A stretch of 64,000 nt of DNA, taken from the NCBI RefSeq assembly GCF_000016645.1, contig NC_009441.1, forward strand, positions 4,960,001-5,024,000, read 5' to 3'. The DNA is from Flavobacterium johnsoniae UW101 (GTDB lineage: Bacteria; Bacteroidota; Bacteroidia; Flavobacteriales; Flavobacteriaceae). The notes beneath the pieces are model-generated. The model ran no database searches. It worked only from the letters and a program-made list of their open reading frames with translations, and had not been told where the DNA came from. Positions within the stretch are counted from its first letter, which is position 1. Each line of letters starts with the position of its first letter. Shown in pieces: positions 16,654 to 25,108 of the stretch. The translations under genes and the position numbers were made by a program.

Positions 16654-17385
16654 ATGAAAGAGAATATTATTTATAATTTAAAGCAGGTTCACGATCGTAT
16701 CGAAAAAGCCTGTAAAGCTTCGGGAAGAGATACAGCAGATGTTCAGTTATTGCTGGCAACCAAAACAGTTCCTGCCGAAAGAATACGAATTGCCATTGAA
16801 GCCGGAGAAAATTTAATTGGCGAAAATAAAATGCAGGAATTTCGGGATAAGGATTCAGAATTAAAAGATTTGAATATCGAACGTCATTTCATTGGTCATC
16901 TGCAGACAAATAAAGTAAAAGATGTTTTGAAATATGTAAGCTGTATTCAATCTCTTGACCGATTAAGTCTGGCAGAAGAATTACACAAACAGCTCCAGAA
17001 AGAAAACCGGGCTATTGCTGTTTTTGTTCAAGTTAATACCTCTTTTGAAGAAAGTAAATTCGGTCTTTCTCCAACAGAAGTAATTCCGTTTATTAAAGAA
17101 ATCAGGAAATATGATACTCTAAAAATCAAAGGATTAATGACAATTGGTTTATTAGATGTCGAGAAAGAAAAAATGCGTCCGTCGCTTCATCTGCTTAAAG
17201 AAATAAGAGATCAAATTTATGAGGCTGAAATTGAAGGTTTAAGCAATTTAAAACTTTCAATGGGAATGTCTCAGGATTTAGAATTGGCTATTGCCGAAGG
17301 TTCTAATCTGGTAAGAGTGGGAACTTCTATTTTTGGAAACCGCTTTTTAGGCAAAGAAATCTGGAACGAAAATATTGCAGAATAA
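16654..17385 (+). CDS. yggS: YggS-family PLP homeostasis protein
   Basis: A 243-residue single-domain PLP-binding protein of the YggS/PROSC (COG0325) family. PLP-anchoring Lys37 lies in LLLATKTVP, followed by GENLIGENKMQEFRDK, ERHFIGHLQTNK, FVQVNTSFEESKFGL, LSMGMSQDLELAIAEGSNLVRVGTSIFG, all typical blocks. These proteins have the alanine-racemase N-terminal barrel but no racemase activity; they buffer and carry PLP in the cytoplasm. The start is the ATG at 16654, not the TTG nine bases upstream, as it fits the family. It is followed 30 bp later by an AAA ATPase gene, and its upstream region shares a short motif with the MocR operator. Confidence 0.94.
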   Translation: MKENIIYNLKQVHDRIEKACKASGRDTADVQLLLATKTVPAERIRIAIEAGENLIGENKMQEFRDKDSELKDLNIERHFIGHLQTNKVKDVLKYVSCIQSLDRLSLAEELHKQLQKENRAIAVFVQVNTSFEESKFGLSPTEVIPFIKEIRKYDTLKIKGLMTIGLLDVEKEKMRPSLHLLKEIRDQIYEAEIEGLSNLKLSMGMSQDLELAIAEGSNLVRVGTSIFGNRFLGKEIWNENIAE

Positions 17386-17415
17386 AACCTAATTTTGCAC
17401 CAAATAAAATATCAA

Positions 17416-18147
17416 ATGAATCTGTACGAACTTGTTGTAAACGATACTGAAAAAGTTGCACTCGATGATCTGTTTTTCAGCCAAGAAAATAAAACAGCCC
17501 TTCTTCAAACCATAAAGGAGCATAAATATCTTGAGGAATTAAAAAAGTACAATTTAAAAGTTGATAATAAAATACTGCTTCACGGGCATTCGGGCTGCGG
17601 TAAAACAACAACGGCAAAGGCAATTGCAACGGCTTTAAATAAAAACATTGTTATTATCAACCTCAGCACTTTAATTAATGCTAAAATTGGGGAAACTTCT
17701 AAAAACGTAAAAACGATTTTCGATAAAGCAATTCGTGAAAAAGCAGTTTTATTTCTGGATGAATTTGACCAGATTGGAAAAAGCCGTGAAAGCGATGACA
17801 AAGATGTTGCCGAAATGAGACGTTTGGTAAATACTATTATTCAGCTTATAGATTATTTTCCAACAGACAGTTTATTGATTTGTGCGACGAATTTTTACAA
17901 TAGTATTGATACGGCATTACTGCGAAGATTTCAAATTAAGCTGAAATTTGAAATGCCAGACCAGCACCAATTGAATGTTTATTATGACAAACTGCTGGCT
18001 GATTTTCCAGAACATCTGCAGGACATTCTGCGAAAATATGATATTTCTTATGCAGAGGCAAAAGATTATATTCACACTACAATGAAAAGGCAGATTATTG
18101 CCGAACTGGAACTTAAAGAGCAGAGAATCAACGAAACGATTATATAA
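17416..18147 (+). CDS. Stand-alone AAA-family ATPase
   Basis: A 243-residue protein with one AAA module. Walker A GHSGCGKT lies at residues 57-64, Walker B VLFLDEFDQIG from 111, sensor-1 is in LLICATNF and the arginine-finger/box VII region is IDTALLRRFQIKLKF. An N-terminal segment of 50 residues (LDDLFFSQENKTALLQTIKEHKYLEELKKY) precedes the module. The ATG at 17416 was chosen over an upstream TTG; TAATTTTG at 17390-17397 could be a -7 box. Related AAA proteins are sometimes paired with a subtilase partner; none is adjacent here. Substrate unknown, the most likely role being remodelling of a protein partner. Confidence 0.85.
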   Translation: MNLYELVVNDTEKVALDDLFFSQENKTALLQTIKEHKYLEELKKYNLKVDNKILLHGHSGCGKTTTAKAIATALNKNIVIINLSTLINAKIGETSKNVKTIFDKAIREKAVLFLDEFDQIGKSRESDDKDVAEMRRLVNTIIQLIDYFPTDSLLICATNFYNSIDTALLRRFQIKLKFEMPDQHQLNVYYDKLLADFPEHLQDILRKYDISYAEAKDYIHTTMKRQIIAELELKEQRINETII

Positions 18148-18148
18148 A

Positions 18149-18175
18149 AAAACGCCTCATATCCTGAGGCGTTTT
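18149..18175. terminator. Bidirectional terminator after the AAA ATPase gene
   Basis: AAAACGCCTCA (18149-18159), loop TATCC, TGAGGCGTTTT (18165-18175). It lies between the convergent AAA ATPase and redoxin genes and has the same stem as the hairpins at 2303 and 2980. Confidence 0.88.
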
Positions 18176-18195
18176 AACAAATTAAATTCTGGTAA

Positions 18196-18810
18196 TTAAG
18201 CTTTCGCTTTTCTTTTTACTGTACAGCCAATTTCTTTGGTTTGTGTTACAGCCGGTTTTTGACCGGTTTTTAAAGATGCAATTACATCTTCTGCATATTT
18301 TACTTTATCGGCTTTTGTTCCTTCCGGATCGTTGTCGATAGCGCCTACATATTCTACTACGTTTCCTTTTGCCGTTTTAGAAACAATGAAAACGTGCTGT
18401 GTGCGTTTTGCTCCGTATTCGTCAGTAATTTTTTGTCCCGGATCAAATAAATATGGGAAAGGGTATTTTTTTTCTTTTGCCAAATCCTGCATTTTGCTGA
18501 AAGTATCTGCTGTAGAAGCTTCCGGATCATTTGGATTAATTGCAATTACAGGATATCCCTGTGGTTTGATTTTTTTATCTAAATCGATAATTCTTTGCTC
18601 GTAACCTACTGCATAAGGACAGGTATTGCAGGTAAAAACTACGATATAACCTTTTGCATCTTTAAAAGTCCCAAAAGAAACTTCTTTGTTGTCAACATTT
18701 TTCAGTTTAAAATCTGGTGCAGTATCTCCGGCTTTAAGTGTTGTTCCTGTTTGAGCCTGAGCTAAAAAGGCAGAAAATGCCAATGTTAGTAATAAGATTA
18801 TTTTTTTCAT
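18196..18810 (-). CDS. Secreted thioredoxin-like redoxin
   Basis: A 204-residue protein with signal peptide MKKIILLLTLAFSAFLAQAQ. The AhpC/TSA-redoxin start GDTAPDFKLKNVDNKEV is followed by the redox motif CNTC at residues 61-64 in VVFTCNTCPYAVGYE, and by cis-Pro-type and AIDNDPEG segments. This matches periplasmic thioredoxin-like proteins of Bacteroidota that keep a CxTC pair in place of CGPC. A Lys-rich C-terminal tail carries one extra Cys (IGCTVKRK). The gene starts three bases after the TlpA-like gene, so the two are co-transcribed and probably act together in periplasmic disulfide reduction. Confidence 0.88.
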   Translation of the reverse strand: MKKIILLLTLAFSAFLAQAQTGTTLKAGDTAPDFKLKNVDNKEVSFGTFKDAKGYIVVFTCNTCPYAVGYEQRIIDLDKKIKPQGYPVIAINPNDPEASTADTFSKMQDLAKEKKYPFPYLFDPGQKITDEYGAKRTQHVFIVSKTAKGNVVEYVGAIDNDPEGTKADKVKYAEDVIASLKTGQKPAVTQTKEIGCTVKRKAKA

Positions 18811-18813
18811 GGT

Positions 18814-19290
18814 TTACAGTTTTTTATATTCAGTTAATAATTGTTCGTAGGTAAATTCGCTTTCTACAAATTTTCGTTTATCGTTTTTGATAAAAAGTGT
18901 TGCCGGAATACTTCCAGACCAGTTTGGGTCAATTCTATCTATAAATTCCTGCGGACTGCTTTCGTTTAAAAGAAATACTTCGTTTTTCAGGTTTTTTCTT
19001 TTTACAAACGGAACAACATTCGATGCCAGCTTTGATTTGAAATCCAGACTTACTAATAAAACAGCCAGTTTTTCTGATTTGTGTTCGGCGCTTAGTTTTT
19101 CAAAATGCGGCAGTTCTTTAATGCATGGCGCGCACCAGGTTGCCCAAAAATTCACAACATACGTGCTGTCTTTTCCATTTTTAATTCGTTCGTTCAGCTG
19201 ATCGATGTTTAACAGCTTCACATTCTGACTGTAAGCTGAAATCGAAAAAACACCAAACAGAAATAGATACAAAAAAGACTTGATTTTCAT
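18814..19290 (-). CDS. TlpA/ResA-like periplasmic thioredoxin
   Basis: A 158-residue protein with an N-terminal signal segment (MKIKSFLYLFLFGVFSISAYS). The thioredoxin active site is WATWCAPCIKELPHF with Cys53 and Cys56, the typical pattern of TlpA/ResA proteins that reduce disulfides in the periplasm. The conserved cis-Pro is in GSIPATLFI. The ATG at 19290 was preferred to a TTG nine bases upstream, because it starts the signal peptide with MKIK. First gene of a two-gene operon with the redoxin. Partner unknown; cytochrome maturation is the classical one, but nothing here supports it. Confidence 0.88.
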   Translation of the reverse strand: MKIKSFLYLFLFGVFSISAYSQNVKLLNIDQLNERIKNGKDSTYVVNFWATWCAPCIKELPHFEKLSAEHKSEKLAVLLVSLDFKSKLASNVVPFVKRKNLKNEVFLLNESSPQEFIDRIDPNWSGSIPATLFIKNDKRKFVESEFTYEQLLTEYKKL

Positions 19291-19461
19291 GAGGTACAAC
19301 GCTTTAGGATTAATTTGTGCCTTACAAATATAAACTAATGGAATCTTACTTTTTGTTAATAAAAGTTTAATGGAGTTTTTTTGAGGTTCTAAGGAGCTAA
19401 GATTCTAAGTAACTAAGATTTATAAATCGTTGCTTCGGAATTTTAAAAATTTAAAACAAAA

Positions 19462-19544
19462 GAACCAACGGTTCGAACTATATTGCAGCGCTGGATTTTA
19501 ATCCAGCGTCATAAAACCGCAAAGAAAAAGAGAGCCGTAGGCTC
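19462..19544. repeat. Group of three palindromes (REP-like)
   Basis: GAACC-AAC-GGTTC (19462-19474), the perfect 20-bp palindrome CGCTGGATTTTAATCCAGCG (19489-19508) and GAGCC-GTA-GGCTC (19532-19544) lie close together in the 19291-19560 gap. No ORF is seen. They follow the 3' end of the immunity-like gene array and could act as transcription end signals or REP sequences. Confidence 0.7.
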
Positions 19545-19560
19545 GGCACATTTTAATTTT

Positions 19561-20214
19561 TTATCTTTTAAAAGAAACCAATTTTTTATTCAACTCTATT
19601 ACATTTTCTTTATAACGCGGATATGCAGTTATGTTTCTCACGCTATGATTTTGATTATTGGTTAACCCAATTCCTTCTGTTTGTTGAAATGGAGATTCCA
19701 TAATTAAACCATTTAAAATACAATCTGCAATATAATCCGAATGTGTTTCAAATTTTGGAATTTCTCTCAAATGTTTTGTGACTATGGGTTTCAAAATAGG
19801 TTTCTGATTTTCTTGTATTCCTGTCATAGGAAGAAAAAGCAAAAGTAATGAAGGATAATTTTCAAAGGCTAATAATTCATCTAATGTAAAAAACCAGGCT
19901 TCAAAATGTCCGCCTAAATTGCCGATGTAAATATCATTTATAAAAAAGTTGATTTCATATTCCTGAAATTCAACAGCATAATTTAAATCGTCTGTCAGTT
20001 TTTCTGCAATGTATCTTGGGCTTTCTTCTATATCATCCTGATTAAAAAATACGTGTTCCCACTCATAAGCTTTGGTTTCATCTGTTTCTACAACTTCCAA
20101 AACTTCATCAATATTTATTTCTTGTTTTTCATCATAGCCTCTTGACCAGCAGAAATAAAAATTCCAGAAAAAAGTATTCTGATTCAGTTCTTCAATTGGT
20201 ATCTGTCTATTCAT
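19561..20214 (-). CDS. Hypothetical protein of the immunity-like array
   Basis: A 217-residue acidic protein without signal peptide or membrane helix. The start MNRQIPIEELNQNTFFWNFYFCWSRGYD is followed by a strongly acidic middle and DLNYAVEFQEYEINFFINDIYIGNLGGHFEAWFFTLDEL. The alternating aromatic/acidic strands resemble small cytoplasmic immunity proteins, but no named family could be recognised. Its start overlaps the upstream gene by eight bases (20207-20214), showing tight co-translation. Last gene of the minus-strand array. Function inferred only from context. Confidence 0.6.
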   Translation of the reverse strand: MNRQIPIEELNQNTFFWNFYFCWSRGYDEKQEINIDEVLEVVETDETKAYEWEHVFFNQDDIEESPRYIAEKLTDDLNYAVEFQEYEINFFINDIYIGNLGGHFEAWFFTLDELLAFENYPSLLLLFLPMTGIQENQKPILKPIVTKHLREIPKFETHSDYIADCILNGLIMESPFQQTEGIGLTNNQNHSVRNITAYPRYKENVIELNKKLVSFKR

Positions 20215-20800
20215 CTATTTCAACTTTAAATGGATATGTAAAATCAGCTGCATACTCTGGTTTTTCAGCAGAAGGTTTTAGCACAAATTCAAAAGTAGGT
20301 TCCATGCTTTCAAATTCTTCTATTTTTCCCGAAACCATTTCTGCTTCCAAAAGCTGTTTGGTTAATCCGGCCAGAATAGTAACTGTATACCAGCCGTTTG
20401 GCAGTTCTATTGATGCGTGTTTGTATTTCTTTAATAATCCGACTTTGGTTTCTGTAAAATCTCTCAAATACGGAATCGTATACAGGTATATTCTGCCATT
20501 TACAACTTTTAAACAATATCCGTCACGCTGGTGCTGTACTTCATTTTCTGCTTTTAACAACTCTGGCGTTTCGTCTGATAAATTGAAATAAATGGTATAA
20601 GGATAATTTTCTATTCCTATCATTGGCACAATTACGCCTTGTTCTACAACCTGATCTCCGGTTTCTTCTGTTGTGAATTCCGTCAGCAGATCATCCGGCA
20701 GGTCATTTTCTATTTTGTATTGAAGCAGATAATCTGGATCGCCCAGAATAAAATAATCCATTAGGTCATTTAGTACTTCGTCGAATTTATATACCGCCAT
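20207..20800 (-). CDS. Hypothetical protein of the immunity-like array
   Basis: A 197-residue cytoplasmic protein, acidic (N-terminus YKFDEVLNDLMDYFILGDPDY). The second half has strand-rich segments such as NGRIYLYTIPYLRDFTETK and SIELPNGWYTVTILAGL. The latter, a beta strand with PNGWYTVTI, is common in small uncharacterised proteins of poly-immunity loci. No catalytic motif is seen. It starts five bases downstream of the DKNYY-type gene and overlaps the next gene by eight bases. Possibly a DUF6386-type protein; that label is uncertain. Confidence 0.6.
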   Translation of the reverse strand: MAVYKFDEVLNDLMDYFILGDPDYLLQYKIENDLPDDLLTEFTTEETGDQVVEQGVIVPMIGIENYPYTIYFNLSDETPELLKAENEVQHQRDGYCLKVVNGRIYLYTIPYLRDFTETKVGLLKKYKHASIELPNGWYTVTILAGLTKQLLEAEMVSGKIEEFESMEPTFEFVLKPSAEKPEYAADFTYPFKVEIDE

Positions 20801-20805
20801 TGTTT

Positions 20806-21558
20806 TTAGATTTTAGTTCTTTTTCCCATATAATAACTGTATTCCTTATCAAAAGCATATCCTCTTTCATCCATAACTTTAAAATGAAAATCGGTCAGGC
20901 TTTTGGTTTTTATCACTTTTACTTCATCATTGATTGTTCTGATGTAATAAGCATATTTATCATCTTTAGCATAAAAAACATTATCGCATTCTAAATAATA
21001 AGTTCCGTCTAAACAACCTTCCAGAACTTTAAATGTATTTGGATTGGCTTCTGGAACTATATTTCCTTTAAAGAAAACATGGTTTTTATCTAAAGCCAGA
21101 TTTCCAATTAAATCCGGATGCGGAATTGTAAATGACTCTAAATCGACATTTTCAATCAGTTTTACGTCTCCAAAATATAATTTATCGCCAACCTGAATGT
21201 GATAATTATTGAGGTGTTTGGCTTTACTCAGATCGAAAGGCATCTTATCATCATGCCGAAAATAATTTCCATTTGAAAATGTATATCCTTTTTTAATATC
21301 TATTACTTTAAAATCATTAGATTTTGCATCTTCAAGAATCGCAAAAGCGGTAAAAGCGCTTTGAATATAAACATGGTTTTTATCTGTAAAATAAATCGTT
21401 GATGCAAAACCATCATTGTCATATTCTGCGTTTGTGACTGTTATTTTAAAAGTTTCAAAATCAATCGTTTTGTAAAACTTTTTAAACACTTCGCTTTCAT
21501 AACAAAGAATAAATTTGTTGTCTATAATTTTATAACCATGTCCTAGATCTTTAATCAT
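20806..21558 (-). CDS. DKNYY-repeat family protein
   Basis: A 250-residue protein with repeated strands of the DKNYY type: YFTDKNHVYIQ, ALDKNHVFFKGN, YAKDDKYAYYIRT and FDKEYSYYMGKRT, each a D-K-x-x-x-Y/F-x unit placed 35-60 residues apart. DKNYY proteins (PF13644) occur in polymorphic-toxin immunity loci and also on their own in Bacteroidota. No signal peptide is present, consistent with a cytoplasmic neutralising protein. It lies five bases before the next array gene. A toxin partner is not present nearby. Confidence 0.75.
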   Translation of the reverse strand: MIKDLGHGYKIIDNKFILCYESEVFKKFYKTIDFETFKITVTNAEYDNDGFASTIYFTDKNHVYIQSAFTAFAILEDAKSNDFKVIDIKKGYTFSNGNYFRHDDKMPFDLSKAKHLNNYHIQVGDKLYFGDVKLIENVDLESFTIPHPDLIGNLALDKNHVFFKGNIVPEANPNTFKVLEGCLDGTYYLECDNVFYAKDDKYAYYIRTINDEVKVIKTKSLTDFHFKVMDERGYAFDKEYSYYMGKRTKI

Positions 21559-21646
21559 GATCGCTTTATTTTTATTTTTTATCTAATTATTTCGAATTGA
21601 TTAGAGCTTTTTTGGACGTATACAGATAATGGAACTTACAGCCATT

Positions 21647-22369
21647 TCATGATTGTCCCCAGTGGAATTCACAGTTATCAAATTTAAGGGCTTTAAGATC
21701 ATTTTTATCAATTAAAACACTAAAAACACCTTCGTCATTAAATCCGTTTTCCCCAATCTGCAAAAGCACTATTTTATCTGAATTTACTATTTCTAATATC
21801 TGCTTTTCCTGATACTGGCAGTGTGTAAAAATTCCGAAGATTTTAGAGGTTTCACTTCCTTCAAAATAATCCCATAACAAACCATCTTCGTTTGTATATT
21901 CTTCTTCATCTTCGTATTCTGGTTCACGGTAACGATTTGAAAGATTTTCAGTATTGGCAAAAACCTCTTTTATCAATACGCCTTCAAAAAAGTTGTCTTC
22001 ATGATCTTTAACCACTCTAACCAATTCACTGTTGTCAACATCTGCATATACTGCCAAACCTTTATCTTCCATGATATCAGCAAAAAAGAATAAATGTCCG
22101 GTTTTAGGCAAAAGTCCTGATGTATCGTGCGGTGCAATTTGTTTTAAATCTAACTGACCGGCAAAGCGCAGCTCATCTGGGTATTCGAAATCTTTTGGAA
22201 GATCGGCAATTGGACCGCCATAGCGGGAATGCCCAAGCGGAATATCTAACGTGCTTGCTTTTACCAGCAATCCATCTTCTAACAGGATTTCAGGCATTTT
22301 TAAACTGTCTCCATAATAATGTTTGGTAGCCGGACGTAATTCTATTATATCAAATGTTTCTTTTTTCAT
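21647..22369 (-). CDS. DUF1963 / YwqG-like protein
   Basis: A 240-residue protein with the DUF1963 (YwqG) pattern: LGHSRYGGPIADLPKDFEYP, then LRFAGQLDLKQIAPHD, then GLLPKTGHLFFFADI. The conserved blocks come in the right order and spacing. YwqG-like proteins are found in immunity and toxin-antitoxin settings, though their activity is unknown. The start chosen is the ATG at 22369; an ATG 54 bases upstream would overlap the preceding gene by 32 bases and does not fit the family start. The protein is acidic and cytoplasmic. Confidence 0.82.
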   Translation of the reverse strand: MKKETFDIIELRPATKHYYGDSLKMPEILLEDGLLVKASTLDIPLGHSRYGGPIADLPKDFEYPDELRFAGQLDLKQIAPHDTSGLLPKTGHLFFFADIMEDKGLAVYADVDNSELVRVVKDHEDNFFEGVLIKEVFANTENLSNRYREPEYEDEEEYTNEDGLLWDYFEGSETSKIFGIFTHCQYQEKQILEIVNSDKIVLLQIGENGFNDEGVFSVLIDKNDLKALKFDNCEFHWGQS

Positions 22370-22391
22370 TTGGTTTAGTTTTATGGTCAAT

Positions 22392-23336
22392 TTATTTGCT
22401 TTTATTATTATCCTTTTCGGCAATCCAAGTTAAAAATGCGGTATCGGCACCTCCTATTTCAACAATTCTGTTTTTATGTGTCATCACGCCCAAGCCGTGT
22501 TCGCTGTCCCATGAACAGGAGAAAAGAAAACCAATGTACGGCAGATCGTCTTTAAAAACAGATGTGACATAAATCGATGTTGGCGATATCAAATTTGCAA
22601 AATCTTTTATGGTTGTTACATCCGGCATAAAATCGGGTTTGTCTTCTTCACTGTAACCATAGTCTTTCTGCCAGTCGGGATATACTTTTAGTAATTCTGT
22701 TAGAATACTTTCCAGTATTTCAGTTTGATTGTTTTCAAGATATTCGATTCCATTTTCGTGTTCTTCCCTGAATTCTTCTTCCTCGTCATCATCAAATAAT
22801 ATTTCACATTGTATTTCCGATTCTTCTTCATTAAAAAATGACTGCCATTCTTCTAATTCAACCCATTCGAAATAATCATCCTGACCTTCTTCCTGTTTTG
22901 GAAGTTCACGTGGATTTTCTAAATGTTTATTGAAAAATTCATAACAAAAAGGTGCTCTTGTAAATATATAATCGGGATTTTCGTTATAACACAAATTGAA
23001 ATATTCTAACGCTTTTTCTTCGTTACCACATTCTAAACAGCATTGTCCTTTGTAATAATTTCGAATGTAAGGTTCGTTTCTGCCCGAAGCTGAATGACGG
23101 TCATTCATATCAAGCCAGCGTTTCATATTCGGGAAATCTTTTGCCCAGATATATTCATTGGTCATTCTGCCGGTAATGATATAGGCCTGATAAATATTGT
23201 ATTTTTCATCATCGGCTTCTGCCCATTTTTCTTCAATAAAACTAATCAAATCTTGTTTGGTCAGTTTGTTTGTTTTTAATGAAAATTTATCTAAAAACGT
23301 GTCTATTACGTTTATAATGCTTTCTGCGTTTGACAT
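22392..23336 (-). CDS. Two-part protein with C-terminal DUF6985-like domain
   Basis: A 314-residue protein. The N-terminal 150 residues are helical and TPR-like (IYQAYIITGRMTNEYIWAK and NYYKGQCCLECGNEEKALEYF). A very acidic linker (DDDEEEEFREEHENG) leads to a C-terminal domain from about 230 with GFLFSCSWDSEHGLGVMTHKN and VEIGGADTAFL, resembling the DUF6985 pattern of proteins in immunity loci. No signal or membrane segment. It is the last array gene before the REP array and RAYT element, which probably inserted upstream of it. Function unknown. Confidence 0.65.
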   Translation of the reverse strand: MSNAESIINVIDTFLDKFSLKTNKLTKQDLISFIEEKWAEADDEKYNIYQAYIITGRMTNEYIWAKDFPNMKRWLDMNDRHSASGRNEPYIRNYYKGQCCLECGNEEKALEYFNLCYNENPDYIFTRAPFCYEFFNKHLENPRELPKQEEGQDDYFEWVELEEWQSFFNEEESEIQCEILFDDDEEEEFREEHENGIEYLENNQTEILESILTELLKVYPDWQKDYGYSEEDKPDFMPDVTTIKDFANLISPTSIYVTSVFKDDLPYIGFLFSCSWDSEHGLGVMTHKNRIVEIGGADTAFLTWIAEKDNNKSK

Positions 23337-23757
23337 TTTTTCTATTTAATGATTTTACTACCAACGAGATGTTCCTAACGGAACATTTTTTCGATATGCT
23401 TTTTCTATATATGATGTTCTTAACGGAACATTTAATCTACCTACGAGATCGTTCCTAACGGAACATTTTTTCGATATGCTTTTTTTCCTATATGATGTTC
23501 CTAGAGGAACATTTAATCTACCTACGAGATCGTTCCTAACGGAACATTTTTTCGATATGCTTTTTCTATATATGATGTACTACCGACGATATGTTCCTAG
23601 CGGAACATTTTTTCGATATGCTTTTTTTCCTATATGATGTTCCTAGAGGAACATTTTTTCGATATGCTTTTTCTATATATGATGTTCTTAACGGAACATT
23701 TTTTAAAACAGATATATAACCTTATGTTCCGTTAGGAACATATCGTTGGTAACACCA
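23337..23757. repeat. REP tandem array with TTCC-TAAC-GGAA hairpins
   Basis: Four units beginning CTACC near 23358, 23437, 23518 and 23580, so a period of 79-81 bp with one shortened unit. Each contains GTTCC-TAAC-GGAAC or a variant (taga, tagc, ttaac), then a TTTTTTCGATATGCTTTTT spacer and ATATATGATGTTC. The last part (23722-23753) carries the same sequence in the opposite direction (ATGTTCCGTTAGGAACAT followed by ATCGTTGGTAA), so the array is closed by an inverted unit. It borders the RAYT gene at 23803. No gene is present in this 420-bp stretch. Confidence 0.88.
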
Positions 23758-23777
23758 ATAACTGCTTAGGTTCATAT

Positions 23778-24307
23778 CGTTCCGTAGGAACGTTTGAAAT
23801 CACTAATCTATAGGTTCTTTAAAAATATACTGCTCATCATATTCTACTTCAAATACCTTTAAAAACTTTTGATATTCTTCTAAAAACGTTTCTTTTTTAT
23901 GGTGTTCTTCTTGATTTTGTATGTATCGAATCACACTGGGAACATGACTTCTGGAATAAGAAAAAGCACCATAACCTTCCTGCCACGCAAAATATGATGC
24001 TAATTTTTGCTCTTTAATCCATTTGCTTGTTTCTGTTTTGATATTCTGAATAAGAGACGAAATAGATTGTGTGGGCCTCATGCCTATAAATATATGGATA
24101 TGATCGGGCATACTGTTTATACACAACATTTTGTGTTGATTGCTCTGAATTATTCCAGTTATATATTGATGTAATCTTTCCTTCCAATCTTTTGTGATTA
24201 ATGCTTTTCTATATTTCACTGCAAAAACAAATTGAACATGCAGCTGTGTATATGTATTTGCCATAATAAACATTCTATTGATACTAATCAAACGTTCCTA
24301 CGGAACG
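23778..24307. mobile_element. RAYT element bounded by 20-bp perfect inverted repeats
   Basis: CGTTCCGTAGGAACGTTTGA at 23778-23797 reappears in perfect reverse complement at 24288-24307, flanking the transposase gene. Each end is itself a palindrome (CGTTCC-GTA-GGAACG). Outside it lie REP arrays on both sides (23337-23757 and 24336-24470). Together they form a REP-transposase unit inserted within the immunity-like array. Confidence 0.8.
23803..24264 (-). CDS. REP-associated tyrosine transposase (TnpA-REP / IS200-like)
   Basis: A 153-residue Y1 HUH transposase. The start at 24264 gives MANTYTQLHVQFVFAVKYR, the usual N-terminus; further upstream starts add nine unrelated residues. The HUH metal motif is His-Ile-His in PDHIHIFIG (55-57), and the catalytic Tyr is probably Tyr114 in VIRYIQNQEEHH. 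The length is complete for the family and there is no frameshift, so it is likely active. RAYTs process single-stranded palindromic REP sequences, matching the arrays on either side. It is not a normal cargo gene of the neighbouring array. Confidence 0.93.
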   Translation of the reverse strand: MANTYTQLHVQFVFAVKYRKALITKDWKERLHQYITGIIQSNQHKMLCINSMPDHIHIFIGMRPTQSISSLIQNIKTETSKWIKEQKLASYFAWQEGYGAFSYSRSHVPSVIRYIQNQEEHHKKETFLEEYQKFLKVFEVEYDEQYIFKEPID

Positions 24308-24335
24308 TAAAATTATTGCGAATTATTTTTTTTTC

Positions 24336-24470
24336 TACCGACGAGATGTTCCTAGCGGAACATTTTTCCGATACGCTTTTTCTATATATGATGTTACTAA
24401 CGGAACATTTTTTTTCGATATTGTAAACGTTCTGGGGGACATTTCGTTGGTAACATCAGTAGAAACGTTT
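24336..24470. repeat. REP units on the upstream side of the RAYT gene
   Basis: One unit (CTACCGACGAGATGTTCC then TAGCGGAACATTTT) with the same spacer as the other array and a second GTTACTAACGGAAC hairpin, followed by an inverted remnant (CATTTCGTTGGTAACATCAG). AAACGTTTGATGAATTGC near 24463-24480 resembles the inner edge of the RAYT ends. Confidence 0.8.
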
Positions 24471-24495
24471 GATGAATTGCTATATGATATTCTTT

Positions 24496-25059
24496 TTATT
24501 CCTGATTATTCTTTATCCAGTTTTTTAATTTCAAATCTATTTTTGCTCTATCCTCTCTGGTATCATAGTCTTTTGTAATTTTTTTTTTCTGACGCATTTT
24601 TTTTAAATAATTATAAATCAAATCAAACTCTTTGAAGGCTTGCAATCTAAAATTTTGTTTGTAAAATGTTAATATTTCATCAAAGCATTTTTGTATTTTA
24701 TTCTCTTCTAGAAAATCTAAAACCTTATTGCAAATATTTAAATCGAGACTGAAATTATCCCAATTTTGAATGTGATCTAAATAATCATCCCTATTGATGT
24801 CACAACGATTTTTCTCCCAAAACATATATTGACAACAAGCAATTCTTTCTTCAAATGGTAATGTAATTTCTAGTTTTTCTAAATGAGCTCTCAACATTTG
24901 CCCCTTTTTAAATCCTGCACCAAAGCCAATAAAATATTCTTTATTAGTTGTTTTGAATTCAAAATTCCCAACAAATTCAATTAAAGACAAACCACAATTT
25001 AATCCTTCTTTATGACCATCGATTTCTCCTTGTGCTATTGGATGATACATTCCACTCAT
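24496..25059 (-). CDS. Hypothetical helical protein of the immunity-like array
   Basis: A 187-residue protein starting MSGMYHPIAQGEIDGHKEGLN. The first third contains GLSLIEFVGNFEFKTTNKEYFIGFGAGFKKGQM, and the rest is mostly helical with a basic end (YLKKMRQKKKITKDYD). Three Cys are spread along it (ACCQYM, NRCDIN) with no clear metal motif. No signal peptide or membrane segment. Lower GC than the neighbouring metabolic genes. It lies between the REP units and the next array gene (49 bp). I do not recognise a family. Confidence 0.5.
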   Translation of the reverse strand: MSGMYHPIAQGEIDGHKEGLNCGLSLIEFVGNFEFKTTNKEYFIGFGAGFKKGQMLRAHLEKLEITLPFEERIACCQYMFWEKNRCDINRDDYLDHIQNWDNFSLDLNICNKVLDFLEENKIQKCFDEILTFYKQNFRLQAFKEFDLIYNYLKKMRQKKKITKDYDTREDRAKIDLKLKNWIKNNQE

Positions 25060-25108
25060 TATCTATTTTTGTTCATTAAATCATTAATTTTATTTAAATA
25101 CTCTAAAA

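Noticed and set aside
23337..23757. CRISPR array
   Set aside because: Units contain palindromes and conserved spacers rather than unique spacers, and no cas gene is present; the RAYT gene explains it as a REP array.
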